Shown here: positions 25,638 through 35,415 of the stretch, in pieces
Numbering within the stretch: the stretch's first letter is position 1
Layout: each line of letters opens with the position of its first letter
Origin: Anaerococcus porci
GTDB taxonomy: Bacteria > Bacillota > Clostridia > Tissierellales > Peptoniphilaceae
Assembly (NCBI RefSeq): GCF_009696575.1
Contig: NZ_VULQ01000001.1
Coordinates: 243,806 to 307,805 of the forward strand
DNA length: 64,000 bases
Direction of reading: 5' to 3'
Program-made: the position numbers and the translations under genes
The notes under the pieces: generated by a model
What the model saw: the letters and a program-made list of their open reading frames with translations, nothing else
Told to the model about the DNA's origin: nothing
The model's database searches: none

Positions 25638-26165
25638 TTATCGCATATCAAATAAATTATTATTGTCCTTTAAGTAAAACAAAAGTTTTATGTAATCTTT
25701 TTGATAAGGTACAAATTCTTTTTTATCTATCAAACTAAGAATTTCATCAAGAGTTTTAAATGAAGCATCCTTTACTTCTTCTTTTTGTAAAATCAGACTA
25801 TCAAGTCCAAGTTTCATATTATTTATTATAAATATATCATCTATTCTAAACTTAGTCTTAACTGAAAGGTTTGGATAATCTTTTGAGAAATCATATTCTA
25901 TCCCAAGTTCTTCAAAGAGTTCCCTATTTGCTGCGATTTGAGATGTTTCTCCACTTGATACTGCACCTGATATGGTCAAATCCCACATATTCGCCCAAGA
26001 ACTTTTATTAGAGGTTCTTTGTTGAATTAACATCTTACCCTTTGTATCAAATATACAAACATGGATTATAAGTCTATATAAACCATTTGGAACCCTCTGT
26101 CTTCTTTCAATAATATCTCCTGTTTTATTTCTAAAATTATCATATAAATCTACATATTCTATCAT
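25638..26165 (-). CDS. Nudix hydrolase
   Basis: 175 residues with a complete Nudix box GAVSSGETSQIAANRELFEELG (GX5EX7REUXEEXGU). The surrounding VPNGLYRLIIHVCIFDTKGKMLIQQRTSNKSSWANMWDLTISG resembles the IPP-isomerase-like/YfcD subgroup. Substrate unknown, probably a nucleoside diphosphate derivative. SD AAGGAG. It follows the terminator of the decayed osmoprotectant transporter and has GGGTATAAAAAT in its upstream region. Confidence 0.9.
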   Translation of the reverse strand: MIEYVDLYDNFRNKTGDIIERRQRVPNGLYRLIIHVCIFDTKGKMLIQQRTSNKSSWANMWDLTISGAVSSGETSQIAANRELFEELGIEYDFSKDYPNLSVKTKFRIDDIFIINNMKLGLDSLILQKEEVKDASFKTLDEILSLIDKKEFVPYQKDYIKLLFYLKDNNNLFDMR

Positions 26166-26207
26166 ATAAACTCCTTCTTATCTATTTTTATACCCTATTA
26201 ATAATAA

Positions 26208-26228
26208 AAAGCGGGACTAAAACCCGCT
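26208..26228 (-). terminator. terminator after the osmoprotectant transporter pseudogene
   Basis: Minus strand AGCGGG-TTTTAGT-CCCGCTTTTTATT. The stem begins at the last stop codon of the pseudogene. It has survived although the gene has decayed. Confidence 0.8.
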
Positions 26229-27734
26229 AATCTAAAATATTATTTTCCTCTAAAAATTCTTTTGAGACATCACTTGCTCTTTCTCTTTTTACATCAACTC
26301 TATAATTCATCTCCTGCATCTGTTCATTTGTGATTTTATATGAAAGTTTTTCCAAAGATTTAACTAAATCAGGATATTTTTTTGATGTATCCTCCCTCAT
26401 AAAGGCTATTGCCTGATAAGGTGGAAAAAGATTTAAATTATCTTCTAGTAAAACTAGGTTGTGTGAAATAATCTCAGAATCTGTCGAATAAACTTCAATT
26501 AAGTTAACCTCTCAACTTTCAATTGCCTGATATTTTAAAGATGGCTCCATAGTCTTAACATCTAAATTAAGATTATATATAGATTTGAGTCCCCTATTTC
26601 CATCAAGTCTGTCATTAAACTCGAGAGAAAATCCTACAACTATTTTGTCTTCAATTTTCCTTAAATCAGAAATTGTTTTTAAACTATACTCATTTGCAAA
26701 GTATTTTTTACTGCAAGAGCATAAGTATTTTGAAATTTCATTGGTTTAAGAAAACTTAATCTATCTTGCTTTTTTATCTCATCTCTTGCAAATTTATAAA
26801 CCTCTTTTTCATAATTTGACAAGAAATCGGATTTTTTTCTAGAAGTGCTGAAGTAATAGTCCCTGTAAATTAAGGATATATATCTATAAAACCTGATTTT
26901 AAAGCCTCATATAAGAAACTAGTCTTTCCAAAACTAGGTTTTAGTTCAACATCTAAGTTTGTGTTGTGCTCTATTACTTCTTTGTACATATTTATTAAAA
27001 TTTCTGGTTCTGAACCAGGCTCTCCTGCAAGTATTAATTTTTCAGATCTACTATTTCCAAAATTAAAAAGAGATAGTAAAAGTATGAATAAAATTGCTAA
27101 AAAACTTAAAATAATAGTCTTTAACTTCTTATATTCAAGTAATTTAATTAAAGCATTAATCATAACTGCCAATAGTGAAGATGCTATAGCTCCTATTAAA
27201 ATTAAAGAAGAATCGTTCCTATCTATGCCCAATAGTATAAAAGAACCCAGACCTCCAGCACCTACAAACACTGCAAGAGTTGCCGTTCCAATCAGCATTA
27301 CTGATGAAGTTCTTATGCCACCTACAATAGAAGGCATAGCAAGTTCAAACTTCTTTAACTTCTCCCACTTTGTCATCCCAAAGGCTGTAGCTGCTTCATT
27401 TAAAATAGGATCTATTGACCTAAGTCCTGTAATAGTAGATTGTAGAATTTGAAAAAGTCCATAAATTACTAAGACAACAATATAAGGAATATTTCCTATA
27501 CCAAGAATTGGAATAAAAAGCCCCAAGAAGGCTAAAGATGGTATAGTTTGTAATATTTCCTGTTACTTGGAGTGTAAATTCAGGCGTTTTCTTGTTTTTA
27601 GCTATGGATATAGCAAAAGGGATTGCTATAATCATAGCTATAAATAAGGCAATAAGGGATATTTGTAAATGCTCAAAAATCGCCTTTATCAAATCTTCTT
27701 TTTTCTCTATAAGGACATTAATGAAATTATTCAT
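26227..27734 (-). pseudogene. osmoprotectant ABC transporter permease/binding-protein fusion, multiply disrupted
   Basis: Remains of an OpuB/OpuC-type fused permease and glycine betaine/choline/carnitine-binding protein. Permease part: ...EHLQISLIALFIAMIIAIPFAI, then a frameshift near 27,545, then [42 protein letters not shown]. Binding-protein part: [18 protein letters not shown]...SGFIDIYP, where a TAA replaces the Glu of DIYPEFTGT; then a frameshift, YALAVKN, another frameshift, [14 protein letters not shown], an in-frame TGA after YQAIES, and an intact end (RVDVKRERASDVSKEFLEENNILD). At least five lesions, so clearly dead. Confidence 0.9.
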
Positions 27735-28020
27735 TTACTTCCCCCTTTTTAAAAAACAACTTAACAAAATTATTTTCAGGATTATTTTTAATCTCTTCAG
27801 GAGAACCTATTTGAACAATCTTTCCATCTTTCATTATACATATCCTATCTCTTAGCTTAAGTGCTTCATCCATATCATGAGTTACAAATATAGTTGTTAA
27901 GGAAAGCTCCTTATGAATATCTTTAACCAAATCTTGTAATTGATTTCTAGAAATTGGATCAAATGCAGAGAACGGCTCATCCTTTAGAAGTATTTTGGGT
28001 TTAATAATAACTGCCTTAAG
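27727..28020 (-). pseudogene. osmoprotectant ABC transporter ATP-binding protein, 5'-truncated
   Basis: Only the end of the ATPase remains: AVIIKPKILLKDEPFSAFDPISRNQLQDLV (Walker B and D-loop), then TIFVTHDMDEALKLRDRICIMKDGKIVQIGSPEEI (H-loop). The Walker A and signature motif are missing; upstream of about 28,020 the sequence becomes unrelated. It overlaps the start of the permease pseudogene, as expected of the former operon. A 67-residue frame from 27930 could be translated but would be inactive. Confidence 0.88.
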
Positions 28021-28443
28021 TATACCCCATCTATTTTTTGTAAAATTCTTTTATACAATCTTCTCCAAACTTTTCTAAATAATTTCTAGTACTTCTTGGT
28101 ATTAAAATTTACTTTCATATATGAATTTTTAGCCATAATTCCTATCTTAACTGAATCAAATTAAAAAATAATCTTGATATTACATGTTCTTCTTTTGAAA
28201 TAAACTACATAAGAAGCCATAACTACAAAGACAGCTTTATTAGTTAAAAATTTATAATTATAAGCAATTTGATATAATAAAATATTTTTATTTATGATAG
28301 TTAAAAATACCTGCAAGAATTAATCTAGAATATATTTAATCGGACTAAATTCGAGTAAATGTTCTTTCTCTCACAGGCTTATTTAACTTTTTGGCAAAAT
28401 AAGTTCAAATATCTGTAATGTTTTTTATCCATAATGATATTAT
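28021..28443. other. gene-free remnant region upstream of the broken ATPase
   Basis: About 420 bp with stops in all frames. On the minus strand a short stretch (YLEKFGEDCIKEFYKK, near 28,030-28,090) looks coding but is not recognised. It probably contains the deletion endpoint of the osmoprotectant operon. Confidence 0.4.
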
Positions 28444-28725
28444 TTATAATATATGATTGGTTTTTAATATCAATATTATAAATAAATGTATAAGCGTAAA
28501 TATAGGAAGAAGTATCATAAAATTTTTATGCTTTGTTTTATGATGAATTAGTCTCATTAAAATATACATACTTAAAGCTCCACCTAAAAAAGCTATTGTT
28601 AAAAGCTTGCTTTCCTTAATTCTTTTTCTTTTTATTTTTTTTGAAGCTATTTTATCATAGCAAGTTAAATTTATAGAAAAAAGATTTATTATCAATAGGT
28701 AAATTAAAATTCCTAAATTAAACAT
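28444..28725 (-). CDS. DUF1294 membrane protein
   Basis: 93-residue membrane protein of the DUF1294 family: an N-terminal membrane helix, SINLTCYDKIASKKIKRKRIKESKLLTIAFLGGALSMYILMRLIHHKTKH (family core), and a C-terminal helix. Function unknown. It overlaps the dehydrogenase gene upstream by 8 bp, so it is the last gene of the hydantoinase operon. Confidence 0.85.
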   Translation of the reverse strand: MFNLGILIYLLIINLFSINLTCYDKIASKKIKRKRIKESKLLTIAFLGGALSMYILMRLIHHKTKHKNFMILLPIFTLIHLFIILILKTNHIL

Positions 28726-29731
28726 TTATAAAAGATTTAACTTTCTCATAGTAGAAGTCATCAACTTCAATTCCTTCTTTTAGATTCTTATCTTTTCTTT
28801 TTATGCTTCCTTCCCCAGGAAAACGTACAGATGAATTTTCTTCAAGAGTTCTTACAGAGTGAACTTTTTGTTTTATTTTCTCGATTACTTTTTCATTTTC
28901 TTGCTCAGTGGAGAAAACTTCTGGATTCATAGCAATAAATATTTGGGAACATCCTGTACAGTTAAAAGCTTTGTCTTCATCCATATCGTAAGTTGACTTT
29001 CCGGTTGATAACAATGATGCCATAGCGTCAAGACATAAACTTAGACCTGAGCCTTTCCAATAACCTATTGGAAGAAGTCTTTGAGATTCAATGATTTTAT
29101 TAGGATCATTAGTTAGATTGCCTTCACTATCAAAGCCACCAGGATATGGAAGATACTCATTTTTTATTTTTGACGAATCAAGTTTACCATATGAATATTG
29201 GCTTATAGCCATATCAAGGATTATATTTCCACTTTTTGATGGTATTGCTATACACATTGGGTTATTTCCTATGGATTTTTCATCCGAACCCCATAAAGGC
29301 ATAAGTGATTCAGTATTAGTAAAGCATAAAGCAATCATCCCTCTTTCTGCTATAAGCTCACCATAAGTTCCAGCTCTCATCCAATGAGTGGAGTTTTTAA
29401 CGCTAACCATTCCTATTCCATTTTCTATTGCTAGTTCTGCAGCTCTTTTAGAAGCTTTTATAGAATTTATAACTCCAAAACCCAAGTTTGCATCATAATT
29501 TTCTATAGCTCCAAATTTTTTAATGAGTTTGAGTTTTCCATTTATATTAATTAAACCATCATTTATAAAATTAATAAGTCTAGGAATCCTATTTAAACCA
29601 TGTGAATTTACTCCTATTAGTGTTGAATCTGCATGAACTTTAGCCATTATTTCAGCATCTTCTTCTGATACACAATTTTTTAATAGGGCTAATTTTATAG
29701 TATTTTTTAAAATATCATATTTAACTTTCAT
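28718..29731 (-). CDS. malate/L-lactate/ureidoglycolate dehydrogenase family oxidoreductase (Ldh2 type)
   Basis: 337-residue NAD(P)-dependent dehydrogenase of the Ldh_2 family (relatives: YiaK/DlgD 2,3-diketo-L-gulonate reductase, ureidoglycolate dehydrogenase, sulfolactate dehydrogenase). Motifs: GVNSHGLNRIPRL with the catalytic His, VKNSTHWMRAGTYGELIAERGMIALCFTNT, GNNPMCIAIPS, and GYWKGSGLSLCLDAMASLLS. The substrate cannot be told from sequence. It overlaps the HExxH gene by 11 bp and lies in an operon with a hydantoinase-like protein and a transporter, suggesting a 2-hydroxy or 2-oxo acid made in that pathway. Confidence 0.88.
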   Translation of the reverse strand: MKVKYDILKNTIKLALLKNCVSEEDAEIMAKVHADSTLIGVNSHGLNRIPRLINFINDGLININGKLKLIKKFGAIENYDANLGFGVINSIKASKRAAELAIENGIGMVSVKNSTHWMRAGTYGELIAERGMIALCFTNTESLMPLWGSDEKSIGNNPMCIAIPSKSGNIILDMAISQYSYGKLDSSKIKNEYLPYPGGFDSEGNLTNDPNKIIESQRLLPIGYWKGSGLSLCLDAMASLLSTGKSTYDMDEDKAFNCTGCSQIFIAMNPEVFSTEQENEKVIEKIKQKVHSVRTLEENSSVRFPGEGSIKRKDKNLKEGIEVDDFYYEKVKSFINV

Positions 29732-30338
29732 TCTTACTCCTGTAATAATTAATTTTTTTTAAGAATACATTTTCTTTATTAAATGCTAAGGAAAGAAAAT
29801 AATCTATCAGTACTGGATTAAAAGAAAGTGATAAAAATTCTTTTGAAAATGCCATTGCACCTATCTCACTTGATGATTTTAATTTATTTTTTTTCTTAAT
29901 GGGACCAAGTTTAAAACTTTCAATATAAATATTATCAGTATATACATACTTATTTTCCTGTTCTATTTTATGAAATATTTCATGAGCAAGCACAATATCC
30001 TCTACATTAATATTTAAGCCTAAAGATATAATCTTATCTTCTACCTTTTTAATATTGTTTTTGCATAGATGAATTTGGTTAGGTTTCTCAAAAAAGGCTA
30101 ACTCATAATAGGAAAAATTTTCACTTCCACAATCTTCAACTACTTTTAGATTAAATCTTTCTAACAGATCTTTAATACTATAACTCTTATATTTATTAGC
30201 AAAAGAAAACCCACATTCCATGGATTTTCTTATGATTTCCTTTTTATTTTTAATTTTTCTTGATAAGAAATCTTGATCTAATAAAAATAATGCAAAAGTT
30301 TTATCATCTATTAGTAAAATATCTTTTATTATATCCAT
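29721..30338 (-). CDS. HExxH putative metalloprotein, unknown
   Basis: 205 residues, no family I can name firmly. The motif VLAHEIFHKIEQE (H119, E120, H123) is a zinc-protease-type HExxH, with SSSEIGAMAFSKEF about 40 residues later as a possible third-ligand region, similar to ImmA/IrrE-type domains. No signal peptide or helix-turn-helix. It overlaps the hydantoinase gene (TAATG) and the dehydrogenase gene, so it is co-translated with catabolic enzymes. An enzyme maturation or degradation role is speculation. Confidence 0.65.
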   Translation of the reverse strand: MDIIKDILLIDDKTFALFLLDQDFLSRKIKNKKEIIRKSMECGFSFANKYKSYSIKDLLERFNLKVVEDCGSENFSYYELAFFEKPNQIHLCKNNIKKVEDKIISLGLNINVEDIVLAHEIFHKIEQENKYVYTDNIYIESFKLGPIKKKNKLKSSSEIGAMAFSKEFLSLSFNPVLIDYFLSLAFNKENVFLKKINYYRSKNES

Positions 30339-32467
30339 TATAAATCATTTTTAGCTCCAATTAAGATTACCTCTTCATTTGTATCCCTTACTGATAGTTC
30401 TGAATCTATCAACATATTTAACTGTTCTAAACTTGTAAGTCCTTCAAAATCTGCTATTTTTGCACCAATACACAAATAAAGATCTGGGTTTAGCTTAATA
30501 TCTGATTTAAATACTGATAAATTTTCCCAAATTTTATCTGCAAGAGATCTTATACTTGCACTAGAAGTTTTTAAAGCCTTTGCATCAGCTCGTTGTAGTT
30601 TTATAAAACCTTTATTATCAATAGCCCTAAGCTCTGACTTACCATTTACTTCTTTTGTATAAACTCTAAAATAATCATTTTTAGCTTCAAGTTTTATCTC
30701 ACCCTTAGTATCAGAAAAACTATCTATTACTAATTCTTTTGCCTCATCATCACTTATATGTTTTGATAGTTCTTGAGTTGCGATTTCTGTAGATCCTGTT
30801 GCTATAGCACGAACCTTTGAAGTTTGTTGGTCAATTTCAATTTGTATTTCTACAGATTCAGCTGTAGCACCAGATTTTATTACTTGATCTGTTGCCTCAT
30901 TTCTTAATAATCTTATATCATCATTAGTTGGTTGTGGTATTACCCTTTCCACAACATCTCTTACCATTGCAAGTGCAACCCCTATTGATGAAATTATCTC
31001 TGCCTTATCAGCTAATTTATATTTAACATCCATCTTACGGCTAGCATTTGGTAGGAGCACCTTTGCCCCTCCTCCACCTCCTACTATGGTAGTTTGTGAT
31101 TTTTCAACTTTATACTTATCCATTAGCTCATAAATAACTTCATTAGTTGTATTGGCCGCATCATCAAGAACAGCTTGGGCTGCATCTTTTCCAGACATAT
31201 TTAAGAATTCCCCTAGAAGATTAAAACATTTTTTTGCACTTTCTACATAACCAAATGAGTAGTCTCCTTCTTCTATAATTCCCAAGGCATTTGCTGCACA
31301 AGTAGTTGTTAATGCATAGTCCTTGCCATTATTTGCAGTAATAACTATATAATCTTCTGGATCATTTTTTATTGGAGATATTTGCTTGATTTTTGCACCA
31401 TCGAATAAATCTGGTTTATTAAAAACAACATATTCAAGATTTGCAATATGGCATGATCTAGGCCCTACTTTTATAATTTTACCATTATTTGCCCTAATCA
31501 TAGAACCTCCAGCAACTCCTACTGTATGAACGTCCATAGAATTTACCATCGTTCTTTGTCCACCTACAACCGCATAATCTATCATAGGTCTACCATTTTT
31601 TATAACTCCAATATCCGTTGTTGTGCCACCTACTTCAAAAAATATACCATTTGAAACCTTAAGATACATCAAAGCACCTACTGTAGATGCGGCAGGGCCT
31701 GAAAGCATAGTAAGAACTGGTCTATTTCTCATTTCTTCTATATCCATTACTCCACCATCACCTCTCATTATCATAAGAGGTGCCTTAATGCCAGCAGCTT
31801 TAACGGCAGATTCAGTTGAATTTGCTGTTTGAATCATTCTAGGAAGAATTGAACCGTTTATAACCGCAGTTCTTGTCCTTCTTGTAAGACCATATAATTT
31901 TGAAATTTCAGATGCAGCACATACTTCAATATTCTTTTCTTTGCCAATCTTTTTGATTAAAAGTTCTTCTTCTATATCATCAACACCAAAAGTTTTACTA
32001 GCTGCTATAACCCCACATCCTTCACTTATAAGACTATCAATCGCATCTGATATATTTTTTTCATTAAAATTTTTTTTATTGATATATCTAAAAGCAGTAG
32101 TTATCTTTCTTTTACCCTCTTCATCAAGATCTATATCTTTAATTTTAGCTTGAATTTTTGATAAAAATCCAACAATTCCACCATCTGATACAGCTATTAC
32201 TCCAACTTTTGCAACATCACCTTCTACAAGAGCATTTGTAGCTTGAGTAGTTGAGTGTGCAATAAATGTAACCTCATCTGGTGAAATATTATTTTCAGTT
32301 AAACATTTTTTAAACGAATCTATTACCCCTTGGCTTACACCAAGTTCATGATCGTGAGTTGTTGGTATAATTCCTACTCCGACTATTTCATATGTTTCAT
32401 TATCAATGGCTACTGCCTTCGTATTTGTTCCGCCAACATCTATACCTACGCGAATTTTTCTTGACAT
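30338..32467 (-). CDS. hydantoinase/oxoprolinase family protein (HyuA-like)
   Basis: 709-residue homologue of the A subunit of ATP-dependent hydantoinases, oxoprolinases and acetone carboxylases. N-terminal Hydant_A_N with IRVGIDVGGTNTKAVAID (actin-like ATP fold), then the Hydantoinase_A domain with MRGDGGVM, RPVLTMLSGPAASTVGA, FFEVGGTTTDIGVIKNGRP and VVGGGGGAKVLLP. The partner HyuB subunit is not encoded in the window, which is unusual. Starts 8 bp after the transporter gene, with SD AGGAGG. Likely substrate is a cyclic amide or related ring compound. Confidence 0.88.
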   Translation of the reverse strand: MSRKIRVGIDVGGTNTKAVAIDNETYEIVGVGIIPTTHDHELGVSQGVIDSFKKCLTENNISPDEVTFIAHSTTQATNALVEGDVAKVGVIAVSDGGIVGFLSKIQAKIKDIDLDEEGKRKITTAFRYINKKNFNEKNISDAIDSLISEGCGVIAASKTFGVDDIEEELLIKKIGKEKNIEVCAASEISKLYGLTRRTRTAVINGSILPRMIQTANSTESAVKAAGIKAPLMIMRGDGGVMDIEEMRNRPVLTMLSGPAASTVGALMYLKVSNGIFFEVGGTTTDIGVIKNGRPMIDYAVVGGQRTMVNSMDVHTVGVAGGSMIRANNGKIIKVGPRSCHIANLEYVVFNKPDLFDGAKIKQISPIKNDPEDYIVITANNGKDYALTTTCAANALGIIEEGDYSFGYVESAKKCFNLLGEFLNMSGKDAAQAVLDDAANTTNEVIYELMDKYKVEKSQTTIVGGGGGAKVLLPNASRKMDVKYKLADKAEIISSIGVALAMVRDVVERVIPQPTNDDIRLLRNEATDQVIKSGATAESVEIQIEIDQQTSKVRAIATGSTEIATQELSKHISDDEAKELVIDSFSDTKGEIKLEAKNDYFRVYTKEVNGKSELRAIDNKGFIKLQRADAKALKTSSASIRSLADKIWENLSVFKSDIKLNPDLYLCIGAKIADFEGLTSLEQLNMLIDSELSVRDTNEEVILIGAKNDL

Positions 32468-32475
32468 AATACCTC

Positions 32476-33780
32476 CTATGATCCAAAAAATACGAAAACT
32501 AAGAATAAATTAATGGCTGATATAAGCCATGCCCATACAACTCCAGTTTTCATAAAACTTTTTACACTAACCTTACTGTAATTTAAAGCCCATAAATTCC
32601 AAGATTGAGTAGGACAAGCTGCAAGGTTCATTGCTATAGTTGGTACGTACATAAGAGTAAATAAAAATGGTGTAGAATATGATCCAAGTTGTGAAAGTAC
32701 ACCCACAGTTGCAGCACCAGCACCAAATATTGTAAGTGGTCCTCTAAATAATCCCAAAGGAGCAATTATTACAAAAGCAATTGTTAAACCCAAAGTAGTT
32801 TTTGGCAATAAATCTCCTAAAATAGGATCGAAGAAAGGTGCTGCTACACCACTTATTTTATTAAACATAGGTAGAATAAATAAGAAACCTAAAAGGCTTG
32901 CTACATCTATTACCCCATCATAAAATGTTTGGGATACTACTCTTGAAATATTATTCCAACCACCTTTTAATTTACCACAAACTCCTAAACCAAATACTGA
33001 ACCTACAATAAAAGCAGGAATAGATGCCCACGAAAATGCTATTGATAAGGTTGTAGGTATAATTGGTGTTATTAATGCTATAGCTGGTACATTATCTAAA
33101 GACACATTTTCTTCATTTAAATTAAGATCCCAAGATTTTCTTCTTTTTGTTTTATTTAAAACTTTCATATGAACAAAAAGCATAATTCCAATAATTATAA
33201 GTTGAACAGCCATGGCAATAAAAGCCCAATTTAAATATTCACTATTATAAGTCATATCTTCAAAAATTGCTTGCATTTGTGAAAATAAAACAGGATTTAA
33301 ATACATACCACTTGCAACACTCATCAAATATGAAGTTACTGCTAAATACTTAGGTACACCTAGTGATAATAATATAGGTAAAACAATTACCCCTATAGCA
33401 ACTACAGCTCCTGCTCCAAATGTTGCTGTGAAAATTATTCCTGTAACAATAGAAAGTAAAAGAGTAACTATAAAAGGATCATCTCCACCAAGCTCTGTTA
33501 CAGATTTTATAAGTTTTGATGCAATTCCTGTATCAACAAGGATTTTCCCAAACCAAGAACCAAAAATTACATTAACTGCTGTGGCACCCCATGATTCGGG
33601 TCCACCTTGTAAAATATCTTTCATTCCATCTTCCCAAGTAAGCTTACCACCTAAGATACAAAAGAATAGCCAAATAACTGCCATAACAAAAAATCCAGTC
33701 ATTAGGTTTCCTCCTCTTGCCGCATAAATCGCAAGACCTATATAGGAAATAATAAGTGCTATTCCAATAGCAAGTTCCAT
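32476..33780 (-). CDS. putative organic-acid or hydantoin transporter
   Basis: 434-residue integral membrane protein with about 11-12 hydrophobic segments, resembling ion-transporter superfamily carriers (GntP/CitMHS type). Recognisable parts: GGPESWGATAVNVIFGSWFGKILVDTGIASKLIKSVTELGGDDPFIVTLLLSIVTGIIFTATFGAGAVVAIG and AACPTQSWNLWALNY. First gene of the operon, directly behind the cre-controlled promoter, so it probably imports the compound handled by the HyuA-like protein. Family assignment is tentative. Confidence 0.7.
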   Translation of the reverse strand: MELAIGIALIISYIGLAIYAARGGNLMTGFFVMAVIWLFFCILGGKLTWEDGMKDILQGGPESWGATAVNVIFGSWFGKILVDTGIASKLIKSVTELGGDDPFIVTLLLSIVTGIIFTATFGAGAVVAIGVIVLPILLSLGVPKYLAVTSYLMSVASGMYLNPVLFSQMQAIFEDMTYNSEYLNWAFIAMAVQLIIIGIMLFVHMKVLNKTKRRKSWDLNLNEENVSLDNVPAIALITPIIPTTLSIAFSWASIPAFIVGSVFGLGVCGKLKGGWNNISRVVSQTFYDGVIDVASLLGFLFILPMFNKISGVAAPFFDPILGDLLPKTTLGLTIAFVIIAPLGLFRGPLTIFGAGAATVGVLSQLGSYSTPFLFTLMYVPTIAMNLAACPTQSWNLWALNYSKVSVKSFMKTGVVWAWLISAINLFLVFVFFGS

Positions 33781-33808
33781 ACTAACCTCCTAATTTTAAA
33801 AAATAAAA

Positions 33809-33863
33809 TGTAATCGCTTACATTCATAAGATCTATTATATGAAAACTTTTTACTAAAGTCAA
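33809..33863 (-). promoter_or_regulatory. promoter with perfect cre (CcpA) site for the hydantoinase operon
   Basis: Minus strand -35 TTGACT (33863-33858), 17-bp spacer, -10 TATAAT (33840-33835). The palindrome TGTAATCGCTTACA (33822-33809) sits just after the start of transcription and matches the cre consensus TGWAANCGNTNWCA at every defined position. CcpA-HPr(Ser-P) bound there would block the operon when preferred sugars are present. Confidence 0.88.
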
Positions 33864-34126
33864 TTAAAATATTTTTATTTATAAATTAAATATAAGAATT
33901 ATTATAAATAAAACTTTATACACCATTAAGTAAATTGAATGATAAGAGCTTAATCAAAATATATAAGATAAATGAAATTATTAATTAGCTACTAATCTTT
34001 TACATTAAAAAATCCTAATATAGATTATAATAAAATACAACCATTTATTACCCATATCTATCAAAGCAAAATAGATAATTATATTAGAGTATTATGCAAA
34101 GATAGAATTCTTAATTTTAAAATTCG
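33864..34126. other. AT-rich spacer
   Basis: No gene or clear signal seen between the hydantoinase promoter and the end of the alpha/beta hydrolase gene. Confidence 0.5.
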
Positions 34127-35029
34127 TCAATTATTTTTATTCTCTTTTCCCAAAATTTTATATAAAGATAATAAAAATTTGTCCTTTTCATCAACAAAAA
34201 TCGCATGACCTGAATCTTTAAACTCTATAAAATTAACTTTTTTTGGAAAATTTTCTATACTTTTATAAGCATTATCAATCGGAATAACCATATCCTTATC
34301 CCCATGCATCCAAGTTGTTGGCATGATAATATTATTAATCAAACCAGAACCATTTTTAGTATTATCATATTTAACCATGGCAAGCAAGGCTTCTAGAAAA
34401 CATTTTTGTTTTATAAAGTCTTCTGCCATTTTTCTTAAATCATTAGGATCAGGATCATTAACATTAAATATAGTTTGACTTAAAAGGTCTTTAAAAAAGT
34501 CAATATCCTTATCCTTTATCCCATTTAAAATTGGAATAGTAAAAGATTCATCATGCCTTAAGCTAAAATCTTTTAAAAAGTTTGGAAGCTTTAATTTAAA
34601 GTGATCATCTTTTTTTTCTTTCTTATCAGGCATAATAAAACCTTCATTTCCAACAGATGCTATTAAGATAAGATTTTTAACAAAATCTGGGTATAATCCT
34701 GCAAAATCCATACAGACTAATCCTCCCAAAGACCAACCTGCAAGACTTATCCTATTAATCTTTAAAGCATTTAAAAAATAATATAAATCAAAAGCCCAAT
34801 CTTTCATCTCTTTATGTTTAATTTTATATGTTGAGTCTCCATAACCTATCAAATCAGGTGCATAGACATTTATATCTTGATCAAATGATTCTAGCAAATC
34901 TTCAAAAAAACTAGATGAAGATTGAAAACCATGTACAAGAATAAGCACATTGTCTCCGTTACCAACATGTCTATAAGCCATTATTTCGCCATTTTCTAAT
35001 TTAATTTTACTAAATTCAATTTCTTTCAT
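34127..35029 (-). CDS. alpha/beta hydrolase
   Basis: 300-residue alpha/beta-hydrolase-fold protein without signal peptide. Oxyanion-side LVHGFQSSSSFFEDL, the nucleophile elbow GWSLGG, catalytic Asp region WMHGDKDMVIP and catalytic His in KDSGHAIFVDEKD near the end. Probably an esterase or lipase-like enzyme; substrate unknown. SD GAAGGTG. Monocistronic, with gene-poor flanks on both sides. Confidence 0.88.
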   Translation of the reverse strand: MKEIEFSKIKLENGEIMAYRHVGNGDNVLILVHGFQSSSSFFEDLLESFDQDINVYAPDLIGYGDSTYKIKHKEMKDWAFDLYYFLNALKINRISLAGWSLGGLVCMDFAGLYPDFVKNLILIASVGNEGFIMPDKKEKKDDHFKLKLPNFLKDFSLRHDESFTIPILNGIKDKDIDFFKDLLSQTIFNVNDPDPNDLRKMAEDFIKQKCFLEALLAMVKYDNTKNGSGLINNIIMPTTWMHGDKDMVIPIDNAYKSIENFPKKVNFIEFKDSGHAIFVDEKDKFLLSLYKILGKENKNN

Positions 35030-35361
35030 TTTGCACCTTCTATCTCACTCTTATATAATTATACAATTCTATTATATACTAAAAATAATATATTTATATA
35101 GATAAGTCTATTAATTTATATCTAATAAAAAATTTTAGAAAAACAGATATTTTTTCATATAGAAAGCAATTAAGAAAAAAACTTATTTAATATAATAAAT
35201 GTAGTATTCTTACTAATAAAAACCTATAGTTGTTGTATATTAAAAAAATAGATAAAAAGTTATCTATAATGATATATTAAGATTCAATAGATATAAATTT
35301 AAGAAAATACATATGTAAAATTTTTAAATAAAATACTAGGCAAAGATTTCTCTCAAATATA
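35030..35361. other. gene-free region upstream of the alpha/beta hydrolase
   Basis: About 330 bp of very AT-rich sequence. I see only possible promoter elements for the hydrolase near its start and no open frame with a ribosome-binding site. Confidence 0.5.
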
Positions 35362-35400
35362 AAAACTCGTATAAGCAATCCAATGATTTATACGAGTTTT
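35362..35400 (-). terminator. terminator after the antiporter gene
   Basis: AAAACTCGTATAA and TTATACGAGTTTT form a perfect 13-bp stem around a 13-nt loop, with T/A runs on both sides. It starts 16 bp after the antiporter stop. Confidence 0.88.
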
Positions 35401-35415
35401 TTATTTAGACTATAA

